37,892 nucleotides of DNA from a virus: IMG/VR virus record IMGVR_UViG_3300008266_000178, positions 1-37,892 of that record; one strand, 5' to 3'. This document shows, one piece after another, positions 1 through 7,808 of the stretch. A program made the translations under genes and the position numbers. How positions within the stretch are numbered: the first letter of the stretch is position 1; the number at the start of each line of letters is the position of its first letter. The notes below the pieces were generated by a model. It was given only the letters and a program-made list of their open reading frames with translations. It searched no databases and was not told the DNA's origin.

Positions 1-23
1 TAAATACTTATATAAAAATCTTT

Positions 24-53
24 TTTAAAAAAAAAAGCCAACGTTAGTTAGCT
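24..53 (-). terminator. Intrinsic terminator after the last gene
   Basis: Read on the minus strand, AGCTAAC and GTTGGCT pair (7 bp, one G-U) around the loop TAAC at 36-53 and run into a T-tract (plus-strand A-run 27-36). It sits 28 nt past the stop of the basic-tail gene and closes that unit. Confidence 0.8.
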
Positions 54-81
54 TTTAATTTTATTTCAGATGTAAGTAAAA

Positions 82-372
82 TTACTTTTTGGTTTTTACC
101 TTCACTTCTTTGCCTTTGTTAATTTCCAAAGACATATCAACCAATTTTTCATTTCCTTTTACCAATACCCATCCTGTTGCTGTTCTTACGTGACGGCATG
201 ATTTATCCAATGCTCCTATTGGAAAAGAAGATCGGCCGGGTTTTGAATCATCTGTTACCGCTTTTTTTGGTGCGGCTTTTTTTACTGCTGGTGCTGCTGC
301 TTTTTTTACCGGTGCTGCTTTTTTTACCGGTGCTGCTTTTTTTGGTGCTGCTTTTTTAGCTACTGTTGACAT
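82..372 (-). CDS. Lys/Ala/Pro-rich basic protein with DKS...GW module
   Basis: The 96-residue product has two parts. Residues 5-38 are a low-complexity basic tail built from KKAAP/VKKAAP units, resembling histone H1-type or bacterial HU-like tails that contact nucleic acid. Residues 51-72 form a small module (IGALDKS, then HVRTATGW and VK) also found near the N-terminus of the 516-residue protein at 4264-5814. The gene has its own promoter-like motif (411-424) and terminator (24-53), so it is probably expressed alone and strongly. Binding to nucleic acid or a head/DNA role is inferred from the charge only; I do not recognise the family. Confidence 0.8.
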   Translation of the reverse strand: MSTVAKKAAPKKAAPVKKAAPVKKAAAPAVKKAAPKKAVTDDSKPGRSSFPIGALDKSCRHVRTATGWVLVKGNEKLVDMSLEINKGKEVKVKTKK

Positions 373-404
373 ACGATGTAATTTTTAAATGATGTAAATA
401 GTTT

Positions 405-430
405 ACAGATGTAAATATATAAACTTTTAC
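405..430 (-). promoter_or_regulatory. Phage promoter motif, copy 1
   Basis: The minus strand reads AAGTTTATATATTTACA, containing the exact 14-mer GTTTATATATTTAC (411-424) shared with 20414, 23120 and 33941. Its end lies 39 nt from the ATG at 372. TATATTTAC resembles the Bacteroidota -7 box TAnnTTTG. It is called a promoter because of recurrence and placement. Confidence 0.6.
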
Positions 431-462
431 TTTAAACTTACATCTTTACTGAAGTAATTTAT

Positions 463-2301
463 TTAGTTGAGAATACCTGCAGCGTTGGCATGAGTCTGTG
501 CTATTACAAGGTGGCGTTTCTTGTTTCCCATTAAATCATTGTTTTTAGGATCGTCAAATTCTTTCATGTGATGCCTTACAGCATCCTTATGATCTTGTAT
601 CGAATAATCATGATAATCCATTGCGTTGGAATGAGAGTATACTGTTTTACCTGATTTTGTTTTTCCTATTTCTGAATTTTCTTTTTGATTCAATTCACTT
701 AATCTATGTCTTCCACTTCCAAAGCCACCTTTTTCGATATCATTTTTATCAACATTAATATGCATTTTATGATGAGCATTTCCGGGATGATAAAAAGATG
801 AAGGAACTGTATCTTTATAATTTCCTTTTTCATCATATTCAGCAACACCACCACCAGCTTGATGATGATATCCATGCGCATTAGAATGAACATCGCCAGT
901 TTGTCTGTTTTTCTTAGCTTCCTCTTTAACTTTATTTATTGCTTCTTTGTTTTCTGAATTTTTAATTGATTCAGCCATTTGCGCATGTGTATGTTCTCCC
1001 CAATGATGCTTACTCCAATTTTGATTTTTATACATCTTCTCACCTTTTATAGTCGTGCCATGCGATACGCCTTTGGTATATTCCTGTTTCTTTTCATGAT
1101 GTAATTTAGAAGCATCTCTATGATCTTTCTCAGAAAAATCTTTATACTCATGATAATCCTTATTAGCATATACAGGTTTTCCTGTTTTTGTATGGCCAAT
1201 TATTTTACCACCACGAGAACCTTCGCCACCCTTCTCAAACGTTTCATTCATTCCTTTCAAATATGTTGATTGTTGTAGTTGATGATCATATATATTTCCT
1301 TTCTTCAAATGCTGTTTATATCCTTCCAATTCTTCTTCTTGCTTATCAGCTTCTTTCTCATCATCTTCATGCGATAAACTTCTTAATACTTCTATAAGAT
1401 GTTCGTGTTCATCGATAAGTTCTTCAGTATTTGCAGTAGTTGTTTTTGATTTTGAAAAATGATTTACTATTGCATCACGATCTGCTTCAGGTAATTCAAC
1501 TCCCATCATTCGTGCATATCCAGCAACAAAACTATGATTAACATTTTCTTTTGCTATTGATTGTAATTTTATCGCGTTTATTACTTTTTCTTGTTTATCG
1601 TTTAATTTAGCAACATCTAAATGTTTATCGCCTTCCTTTTTCCAATTTTCAAAATGTTCATGTGGAAATTTTCCATAAGGATTTAAAGCATCATGATATC
1701 CATCTTTATCTGCACCGGGATATTGTTTACCTAAATTTCTTTCAACGTTAACTATTTTTTCACCACGACTAATTTCTTCTTCCCACGCAGACATTGTTGA
1801 ATATTCACCATTCTTATGTGCCTGTTCTAATTTTTTATGTGCTCTTAACAATTGTTTTTCAACAGGTGATTGTGTTGTTGGATTGTTTTTAATATGATCA
1901 AAAAGGTCAGCTTTGTATTTACCATAATGTTCTTGCTGTTTTTGTCTTAAATCTTTTAACTTATTATCGTATTCTTTTTTCTCTGCCGATTTCATTTTAG
2001 ACAACTTTCCTTTACCCGATTCTTTATGTGCAGCAATTTCATTTTGATATTGAATTGTATTTTTTCTTGACTCCATATTTTCACGATGATGTAGAGGAAC
2101 GTTATGTTCTAAATCTTCCCGCTCATGTTTTATATGACTATCAGAATCGTAAATAGCCTTTCCCGACTTTGTATGACCTATTACTTTTCCACCTCTGCTT
2201 CCTTCGCCGCCTTTCTCAACTTCATCTTCCATATGTACCTTTGCTTCAATACCGTATAAATTTTTAAGTCTTGATTTAGCAACGTTTTGTAAATGTGTCA
2301 T
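463..2301 (-). CDS. Large charged protein with three KGGxGS/GHTKSGK modules
   Basis: This 612-residue hydrophilic protein is rich in His, Lys and Glu and has no signal peptide or membrane segment. It has three copies of a module: EKGGEGSRGGK...GHTKSGKAIY at 29-51, a full copy at 357-402 ending DHRDASKLHH, and a variant at 523-578 that starts KGGFGSGRHR and ends DHKDAVRHH. Residues 80-340 between copies look helical and partly coiled-coil. The N-terminus has RLKNLYGIEAK, similar to the RRIxSLYGNNE stretch of the proteins at 6570 and 6916. GxGSGR motifs occur in phage head-morphogenesis and scaffold-type proteins, and the gene lies in the portal/lysis late region, so a virion or head-assembly role is inferred. 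No enzymatic motif is visible. Confidence 0.85.
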   Translation of the reverse strand: MTHLQNVAKSRLKNLYGIEAKVHMEDEVEKGGEGSRGGKVIGHTKSGKAIYDSDSHIKHEREDLEHNVPLHHRENMESRKNTIQYQNEIAAHKESGKGKLSKMKSAEKKEYDNKLKDLRQKQQEHYGKYKADLFDHIKNNPTTQSPVEKQLLRAHKKLEQAHKNGEYSTMSAWEEEISRGEKIVNVERNLGKQYPGADKDGYHDALNPYGKFPHEHFENWKKEGDKHLDVAKLNDKQEKVINAIKLQSIAKENVNHSFVAGYARMMGVELPEADRDAIVNHFSKSKTTTANTEELIDEHEHLIEVLRSLSHEDDEKEADKQEEELEGYKQHLKKGNIYDHQLQQSTYLKGMNETFEKGGEGSRGGKIIGHTKTGKPVYANKDYHEYKDFSEKDHRDASKLHHEKKQEYTKGVSHGTTIKGEKMYKNQNWSKHHWGEHTHAQMAESIKNSENKEAINKVKEEAKKNRQTGDVHSNAHGYHHQAGGGVAEYDEKGNYKDTVPSSFYHPGNAHHKMHINVDKNDIEKGGFGSGRHRLSELNQKENSEIGKTKSGKTVYSHSNAMDYHDYSIQDHKDAVRHHMKEFDDPKNNDLMGNKKRHLVIAQTHANAAGILN

Positions 2302-2361
2302 TTTATTTTTTTATTTAAAAACTTTTATTTTATTTTTACCATCTGTTTTATTAGGGTATTC

Positions 2362-2395
2362 CCTCTTCCGTTTCTACGGAGGAGGCTTTTTTTTT
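2362..2395 (+). terminator. Strong hairpin with T-run on the plus strand
   Basis: CCTCTTCCG (2362-2370) pairs with CGGAGGAGG (2377-2385) over 9 bp including one G-U, around the loop TTTCTA, followed by C and nine T on the plus strand. On the minus strand it starts right after the stop of the 2394-2726 gene, with an A-run before the stem and no T-run after it. It therefore looks like a plus-strand terminator, or a 3'-end/leader RNA hairpin, in a region with no plus-strand gene. Confidence 0.6.
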
Positions 2396-2726
2396 AAAAC
2401 TTCAAAGCGTTTTTATTGAAAAAGCCTTTATAAATAACTACACCGTTTTCAATACCATCGATTATATATTCTTCATTCTTTGATTCATCAGTACGAGTAA
2501 TTTTCCAACTTACTTGTTGATCACCTGCTGCAAAGAATTCATAAGACTGATTTTTAACCAATCTTTTGATTTCCTTGATATTTTTATTACGAAGAACAAC
2601 ACGCCATAAATTTTGATACGATAACACTGATACGTTATCATTACCAAGCGAATGTTTCATTACACAAAGCTTATGCCTTAATGTATCAATTACTGTTTGT
2701 TCGTTTTGCTGTACTGCTGTGTTCAT
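2394..2726 (-). CDS. Hypothetical protein, 110 aa
   Basis: A soluble 110-residue protein that I do not recognise. The N-terminal half looks helical (QTVIDTLRHKL). The C-terminal half looks beta-rich (VSWKITRTDES, EEYIIDGIENGVVIYKGFF). It lies 14 nt after the 506-residue module protein and is followed directly by the plus-oriented hairpin at 2362, so it may be the last cistron of that run. No catalytic motif or cysteine pair is visible. Confidence 0.75.
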   Translation of the reverse strand: MNTAVQQNEQTVIDTLRHKLCVMKHSLGNDNVSVLSYQNLWRVVLRNKNIKEIKRLVKNQSYEFFAAGDQQVSWKITRTDESKNEEYIIDGIENGVVIYKGFFNKNALKF

Positions 2727-2740
2727 TTTTTGATACTATT

Positions 2741-4261
2741 TTATTGTTTTAAATAAGAACTATGCACTGCTGTTTTTCCGTGTTCTGTTTTTATTCCTAA
2801 CCATTTACCGCCTTTTGGATTATCTTCAGGAACATCATGACCGCTATTTTCTGCTTCATCTTTAGAATTAAATACATGCTTAACATCGTATTCATTATCG
2901 TCATGATAAAGTTTTATCTTATCACCAACTTTATGATTGTTATTACCTAAATTACGTTTTTCTTCTTTTTCTGCAGCGTCATCTGCTGCAAAATCATGAT
3001 CTATTAATAAACTAGCATGTTGATTTTCTTTTTCACTATTATTTTCTTTTTTATATTTTTGCGCAAGTTTATTATGAATATCAACCGCATCTGAATGATC
3101 TGCTGAATTAAAGTTTTTATAGTCTTCATGATGAGGTGTTTTATCAGCATATACAGCTTTACCACTTTTAGTGTGCCCAATAACTTTTCCGCCGCGTGAA
3201 CCTTCACCACCACCTTTTTTAATATCTAATAAATCATCCAAATAATTTTTAACTGTTTCTTTATTATCAAAAATTTTATTATCGTTTTTTTCTTCAAAAT
3301 CATCATAATAACTTTTACCATCAGCATATTTCTTTTCGCGCATTTTAGATTTTATCTTTTCATGCATATGTTGTGGTGCTTCTTTTAAATCACTATCGGC
3401 AACATAATCCATATTACCTACAGTTGTTCTTACTTTATGATATTTACCATCTTCATCAGATGAATGAATAACACCATGATTCATAACTCCTGTATAATTA
3501 TTTTTAAACGAAACAAATTGACCTTTATGTCTACCACTACCATGTCCGCCTTTTTCAATTTCACTTTCTTTTGTTTCCTTTCCTTCTTTCATAGCATTGG
3601 CTTCATTAGCGTTTGCTTCAGTTTTTTCTTTTTTACTTGCAAAATTATTTGCATCTTCTTTATTTAATCCTTCACGTTTTTGTATAGCATACTTTTTATT
3701 ATCGTCGGTTGTTTTATAATAATGCTCTTCTTTTTGATGCTGCGCGCCTTTTATCGTATGACTGTATTCCATTTTACCATGTTCAGGATGATTTATTATT
3801 TTAGGAACACCTTGAATATCGTGATTTTCTTTCTCTTCAAAGTTATTATCAACTTCGCCACGCATCGCCCTACGATGTTTTACCTGCATTTGATCATGAT
3901 GATCTCTTGTTTCAATATGTTCCTGCCATTTAGGATTAGGTTTATTATCACCTTCTCTCATACCTATAAGTCGTGAAGGTGTGCTTTCTGCTTTTCGCGA
4001 ATGTTTACCATATAATTCACCGTGAATTACGGAAGCATCACGATGATCATCAGGTGTATAATTTTCAGTACCATGTGGTTTATCCATTCCCTTTGATTCA
4101 TATACTGCTTTACCACTTTTTGTATGGCCTATTATTTTTCCACCACGGCTACCTTCTCCTGCTTTTTCCAACTTATCAAACTGACCTTCATTCATAAAAG
4201 TTGTTGTCATTCTTTTAGAATGTAAATGTTGTTTCGCAGCACCTGAGTTAAATAAGTCCAT
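2741..4261 (-). CDS. KGGEGSRGG-module protein, 506 aa
   Basis: A 506-residue hydrophilic paralogue of the 612-residue protein. Full modules lie at 32-80 (KAGEGSRGGK, GHTKSGKAVY, DDHRDASVIH) and 349-396 (GGGEGSRGGK, GHTKSGKAVY, ADHSDAVDIH). A third site at 237-247 reads KGGHGSGRHKG and is followed by a possible small beta-barrel (residues 249-292, FVSFKNNYTGVM to YVADSDLK). The last 60 residues (GDKIKLYHDD...) look like another small beta domain. The start is 3 nt from the stop of the upstream gene, implying a common late transcript. Structural or internal-virion function is inferred from position and lack of enzymatic motifs. Confidence 0.85.
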   Translation of the reverse strand: MDLFNSGAAKQHLHSKRMTTTFMNEGQFDKLEKAGEGSRGGKIIGHTKSGKAVYESKGMDKPHGTENYTPDDHRDASVIHGELYGKHSRKAESTPSRLIGMREGDNKPNPKWQEHIETRDHHDQMQVKHRRAMRGEVDNNFEEKENHDIQGVPKIINHPEHGKMEYSHTIKGAQHQKEEHYYKTTDDNKKYAIQKREGLNKEDANNFASKKEKTEANANEANAMKEGKETKESEIEKGGHGSGRHKGQFVSFKNNYTGVMNHGVIHSSDEDGKYHKVRTTVGNMDYVADSDLKEAPQHMHEKIKSKMREKKYADGKSYYDDFEEKNDNKIFDNKETVKNYLDDLLDIKKGGGEGSRGGKVIGHTKSGKAVYADKTPHHEDYKNFNSADHSDAVDIHNKLAQKYKKENNSEKENQHASLLIDHDFAADDAAEKEEKRNLGNNNHKVGDKIKLYHDDNEYDVKHVFNSKDEAENSGHDVPEDNPKGGKWLGIKTEHGKTAVHSSYLKQ

Positions 4262-4263
4262 TG

Positions 4264-5814
4264 TTATTGTTTTAAGTAGTTTTTAAATTCATCAAATGTG
4301 AAACAGTTTTGTTGAAGTTTTACATTCGACGATACTGAATTTGATATTTCAATTTTTATTTTTTTACCTTGCTTAGTTGGATCAGTAATTGGATTTTGAT
4401 TTTCCCATTTTTTATGATCTTCATCAATCGCCATATTTGATGAAGGTCCATTCCATTTATCGTAATCATCACTCATATTTTCAAGTGACATAACTAATTG
4501 ATCTTTATTTTTTTCAAACGTAATCCATTTTTCACCTCTGAAACTTTTATCGAAATGATTTACGATATTTAAATAATGCTGGGGATCGGCTAATATTTCT
4601 TTGAAACTCTGTACAGTCGCAATCTTTTCATCTGCGTTCATAGGATATGGTTTAATCCACTGCGCAGGTCTTGAACCAACCTGATGTTTTACTTCTATTC
4701 TTTCTTTTGCTGCAATATGTTTATCAACTATTTGTTGCGCTTGTTTGTTTCGCATATGATCTGCGATTTTTGATTTGTTATACGCCATCAAATCATCGAG
4801 AAATTTATTAATCTTGTTTTTATCTTTACTATCCGACGTATGATCAAATACGTTTCTTGCGCGACTGTATTCACCATCTATTTCTGCAAAGGTTTTATTT
4901 TCAAAATCTTTTTCATTAAACACCCAGGGATCGTTTGATATCTGTTTATTTGGAAAATCTTTAAATGCTTCTTCATGTTCTTCATCGCTTACCCAATTCC
5001 CTGGTTCTTTTACTTCTGATTTTATATCCTGTATATTAAATTGCTTTTTAAATTCAGGAGTTAATAACGCATTTTTTTCTGGATTTTCAGTTGCTTCTTT
5101 TATCTTTTTTATAAACACATCTTTTAAATGATCGATAGAAAATGTTCGACCTGTAAATCTCAAATCTTTAGGTTGTTTTTCTTTAGGTTGAAAACCTCTA
5201 CTATAAAGTTCATATGTTTTATGTGAACCACCACCGCTAAATATATCTATTCTTTTACTACCAACCATTACTTCATTAATATCTACACCTTGTACTGTAT
5301 ATTGCGAAATAGGGCGCCAGAAACCTTCCAATGCAACACCATTTATTGTTGCTTTAAAACCAATACCATTGGTTGATGTTTCGTAAGTATTTTTTTCAGA
5401 AGAATTATAAGTTACTTTTACTTTTTGTTTTGCTTCTTTCTTATCATCATCCTTCTCTGCTTCATGTGCGCGTATTGATGTTTCGCATGCTTCTTTGAAT
5501 TTATCAAATCTCATACCAACGTTGTGTGCTATTTCTCTTAATTCTTCGTCTTTTGGTAACTTACCACTTTTACCTATCTTTACTATTTCAGCAGTTATAC
5601 CTTCATTTTTTTCAGTCAATGCTTCATGTCCTCTTTTAATACTAACGTTTTCTTTTTCTACTAAATGAGAATGTGTTTTGATAGGCTTCCAACCATCCAA
5701 CGTTTTTACATTCTTACCAGACTTATCAACCTGACCTACTAAAAACGCTTTAGCTTTTTCAAACAAATCGATATTTGGTTTGGTTTTGTTTTTATCAAAA
5801 TTATAAATACTCAT
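4264..5814 (-). CDS. Hypothetical late protein with DKS...GW module, 516 aa
   Basis: I do not recognise this 516-residue soluble protein. Residues 24-46 (FLVGQVDKSGKNV, KTLDGWKPIK) match the module of the 96-residue basic protein at 82-372: G, DKS, K/R-x-V-K/R-T, GW and K are shared. Residues 60-130 are helical and charged, residues 130-235 look beta-rich (GIGFKATINGVALEGFW, YTVQGVDINEVMVGSKRIDIF), and the rest is mixed. It lies between the 142-residue membrane protein (3-nt gap) and the 506-residue module protein. The family is unknown; the context suggests a late structural or assembly role. Confidence 0.85.
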   Translation of the reverse strand: MSIYNFDKNKTKPNIDLFEKAKAFLVGQVDKSGKNVKTLDGWKPIKTHSHLVEKENVSIKRGHEALTEKNEGITAEIVKIGKSGKLPKDEELREIAHNVGMRFDKFKEACETSIRAHEAEKDDDKKEAKQKVKVTYNSSEKNTYETSTNGIGFKATINGVALEGFWRPISQYTVQGVDINEVMVGSKRIDIFSGGGSHKTYELYSRGFQPKEKQPKDLRFTGRTFSIDHLKDVFIKKIKEATENPEKNALLTPEFKKQFNIQDIKSEVKEPGNWVSDEEHEEAFKDFPNKQISNDPWVFNEKDFENKTFAEIDGEYSRARNVFDHTSDSKDKNKINKFLDDLMAYNKSKIADHMRNKQAQQIVDKHIAAKERIEVKHQVGSRPAQWIKPYPMNADEKIATVQSFKEILADPQHYLNIVNHFDKSFRGEKWITFEKNKDQLVMSLENMSDDYDKWNGPSSNMAIDEDHKKWENQNPITDPTKQGKKIKIEISNSVSSNVKLQQNCFTFDEFKNYLKQ

Positions 5815-5817
5815 AAT

Positions 5818-6246
5818 TTAGGCTTTACTTTTTTGTATGTAATTTACTTTCTTTAAAATCGAATCTATTGATTTAATTACACTACTATCTTTTTTTGAAA
5901 GTTGTTTTCGTTTTCTTGGTATCGTATCTGTATATGCTGCATACATAGGATTTAATCTTTCATTAAATCGATACGATGTTGGTTGTGATTTAGTTTCAAC
6001 CTTTGAAGTAATTGTTTGTCTTATGTTTAATAAAACAGTAATTAATTCTTGATTTTGTTTTTCAAGATATGAACAAGGATTGTGATTTTGATACTGTTGA
6101 TATTGATCAATTGGTTTTTCGCGAGAAAAATAATAATATCCGCTACTCATTATAACTAATACTATAAAAACAAACCATATACGGCTTGCTTTATTTGTAG
6201 ACAATGTTTTTAGTAATGATAGAAAAAACGTGAATATCTGATTCAT
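5818..6246 (-). CDS. Small single-pass membrane protein, 142 aa
   Basis: The 142-residue product has one clear membrane segment at about 23-41 (IWFVFIVLVIMSSGYYYF) preceded by positive charge, then a polar tail with a helical stretch at 62-80. This gives an N-in, C-out prediction. Its ATG overlaps the TGA of a 25-codon ORF upstream (ATGA), suggesting translational coupling. It lies about 1.1 kb downstream of the endolysin gene, so a lysis accessory role is possible but unproven. Confidence 0.8.
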   Translation of the reverse strand: MNQIFTFFLSLLKTLSTNKASRIWFVFIVLVIMSSGYYYFSREKPIDQYQQYQNHNPCSYLEKQNQELITVLLNIRQTITSKVETKSQPTSYRFNERLNPMYAAYTDTIPRKRKQLSKKDSSVIKSIDSILKKVNYIQKSKA

Positions 6247-6320
6247 TTTGAAAATATCATTATAGCTATTCCAACGATTATTAGTTTGATTGTATTTTTT
6301 TGTTCGAATGTTAGTTTCAT
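6243..6320 (-). CDS. 25-residue membrane microprotein
   Basis: This ORF encodes 25 residues: MKLTFEQKNT followed by IKLIIVGIAIMIFSK. The second half is a strongly hydrophobic helix. Its ATG overlaps the TGA of the upstream gene (6317) and its TGA overlaps the ATG of the downstream membrane-protein gene (6246), both as ATGA, which is what a coupled small cistron looks like. It fills a 70-nt gap that would otherwise be anomalous in this packed region. It could be a holin/antiholin-like or accessory membrane peptide; function is unknown. Confidence 0.55.
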   Translation of the reverse strand: MKLTFEQKNTIKLIIVGIAIMIFSK

Positions 6321-6580
6321 TTCTGTAACGATTTTAAGTATTTAGCAATTTCCAATACCGTAAATCTAATTATATTTTCAAATTCTTTTTTGTTTTTATT
6401 CTCAATTACTTCAAGTAAAGATAATTCAGCTTTGTCTTGATACTTAACTTCATTTACTCTACCGTTTAAAGTATCTGCCTTTAAAGACTTTTCAACGTAT
6501 GTCCATTCACCTTTATCACTTAAATAACAATCATACAATGGTAATGAAACGTGTTGAGCTATATTTTCTTTATTCTTCAC
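6317..6580 (-). CDS. Hypothetical protein, 87 aa
   Basis: An 87-residue soluble protein that I do not recognise. It is rich in Lys and Glu, with a C-terminal helix (FENIIRFTVLEIAKYLKSLQK). It overlaps the end of the acidic-tail gene upstream by 11 nt and the microprotein start downstream by 4 nt, so it is embedded in a coupled operon. Confidence 0.7.
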   Translation of the reverse strand: MKNKENIAQHVSLPLYDCYLSDKGEWTYVEKSLKADTLNGRVNEVKYQDKAELSLLEVIENKNKKEFENIIRFTVLEIAKYLKSLQK

Positions 6581-6905
6581 CTTCGTCGTTAATTTGTTCG
6601 CCTTTTACTTCATTATCTTTTTTTTCTTCAACTTCTTCAACACCATCATCGTTATCACTACCTTTTTCTTTATTCTCTTTATCTTTTTGTTTTATTACAG
6701 CCTCTGCGTGTTGAACAATAAATTTCTTTGATTCATCTTCAGTTGATTCAACGTTTTCTTTTCCGTTATCTGTTTTTTGTTTCGCTGCAGCTGCAGTATC
6801 AACAACTTTATCAACATTTGATTTTTGTACTTCGTTATTACCATATAAAGACGCTATACGTCTTTTACCTATAACTTCACGAGAAATAAATTGATCGTTT
6901 GACAT
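6570..6905 (-). CDS. Acidic-tail protein sharing an N-terminal tag with its neighbour
   Basis: Of 111 residues, the first 29 (MSNDQFISREVIGKRRI, then ASLYGNNEVQKS) match the neighbouring 147-residue protein at 26 of 29 positions. The rest is low-complexity and acidic (KKDNEVKGEQINDEGEE at the end), probably disordered. The neighbour continues into the KGGEGS module, which this one lacks, so the pair looks like a tandem duplication with divergent tails. Because the conserved part is the N-terminus, a targeting or assembly tag is a plausible reading, but nothing proves it. Confidence 0.8.
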   Translation of the reverse strand: MSNDQFISREVIGKRRIASLYGNNEVQKSNVDKVVDTAAAAKQKTDNGKENVESTEDESKKFIVQHAEAVIKQKDKENKEKGSDNDDGVEEVEEKKDNEVKGEQINDEGEE

Positions 6906-6915
6906 TTTTTAGTTT

Positions 6916-7359
6916 TTATTGTTTATTTTCACGATTAGTTGAAGCTCTTCCACCAGCCTTTAAATGATAATTAAAAGCATCTTCATGCTTTTTATAATTT
7001 TGATAATGTTCAGAATTATTTTTCTTATGTTCATCAAAAGCATTATGGTGTTCGTTTGTTCCCGGTTTTTTACCTTCAGTCATTTTATCATAATGTTTTG
7101 ACATTTCTGCGTTATGATGATCAACCGCATCTTGATGATCGCGTTCTGTAAATTTAGGTCCACCCATACCTTTATTTCCACTTTGGTAAATAGGTTTACC
7201 TGAAGCTGTATGTCCTGTAACTATTCCACCATGTGAGCCTTCTCCACCTTTTTCTAAATCACGATCTTCAATAGATTTTTGAATTTCATTATTACCATAC
7301 AAAGATGATATTCTTCTTTTGCCTATCACTTCGCGTGATATAAATTGATCGTGTGACAT
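6916..7359 (-). CDS. KGGEGS-module protein, 147 aa
   Basis: A compact 147-residue member of the module family. It has the N-terminal tag at 1-29 (MSHDQFISREVIGKRRI, SSLYGNNEIQKS), then one module at 36-82 (EKGGEGSHGGIVTGHTASGK, PIY, FTERDHQDAVDHH). A His/Lys-rich helical tail follows. It starts 9 nt after the endolysin gene, as part of the late operon. It shows the minimal architecture, tag plus module plus helical tail, that is expanded in the 506- and 612-residue proteins. Confidence 0.85.
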   Translation of the reverse strand: MSHDQFISREVIGKRRISSLYGNNEIQKSIEDRDLEKGGEGSHGGIVTGHTASGKPIYQSGNKGMGGPKFTERDHQDAVDHHNAEMSKHYDKMTEGKKPGTNEHHNAFDEHKKNNSEHYQNYKKHEDAFNYHLKAGGRASTNRENKQ

Positions 7360-7368
7360 AACTTTATT

Positions 7369-7788
7369 TTAAATATGAGATAATTGAAAATGCATACCGT
7401 CTTTGCGTTTCCAGGTACCGCCCCAATCAAATCCTACGTCAGTAAAACATGAAACAAAACCGGGAGTAAGTTGTGGTACTTTACTTAATCCATTCCACGC
7501 CGCATTAACATCAATTGCTAAACCCCATGAATGAATTGAAGCTTTTGTTTTTGAACCTCTTTGAAATCTTATATTGAAACATCCATCGAATGTTTTTAAC
7601 TCATTAACAAAACCTCTGTTGATAAGATTTTTAAACGCCTTTGATAATGGTTCAATCATTCGCTTATTACAATAAAGCTTTTTAGGTATTACACCAATTT
7701 CAAGTTCAGTTGGTACATCCCATAGTACCATATCTTTTTCTTTTGTTGGATCACCTAATAAATCGAAGCATTGTTGTGGAGTTATCAT
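7369..7788 (-). CDS. M15-family peptidase endolysin
   Basis: This 139-residue protein has the zinc-peptidase signature of family M15 (VanY/D-Ala-D-Ala carboxypeptidase and phage L-Ala-D-Glu endopeptidases). SIHSWGLAIDVN supplies ligands His86 and Asp93, GMHFQ supplies His133, and DWGGTW (Asp121) lies before it, as in phage endolysins of this type. It would cut peptidoglycan stem peptides during lysis. The length suits a single-domain enzyme with no separate wall-binding domain and no signal peptide. It directly follows the spanin-like gene (20-nt gap), giving a lysis cassette. The family call is firm; the exact bond cut is not deduced. Confidence 0.9.
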   Translation of the reverse strand: MITPQQCFDLLGDPTKEKDMVLWDVPTELEIGVIPKKLYCNKRMIEPLSKAFKNLINRGFVNELKTFDGCFNIRFQRGSKTKASIHSWGLAIDVNAAWNGLSKVPQLTPGFVSCFTDVGFDWGGTWKRKDGMHFQLSHI

Positions 7789-7808
7789 ATTTTATTTTTT
7801 AATCGTTT

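Noticed and set aside
177-359. Plus-strand hydrophobic ORF, 60 aa
   Set aside because: It is the reverse of the KKAAP/VKKAAP repeats of the basic-tail gene; its Leu/Val runs are an artefact of that composition.
699-893. Second minus-strand ORF inside the 612-aa gene, and similar frames elsewhere
   Set aside because: Lies wholly within a longer, module-containing gene, in a frame with no recognisable domain.
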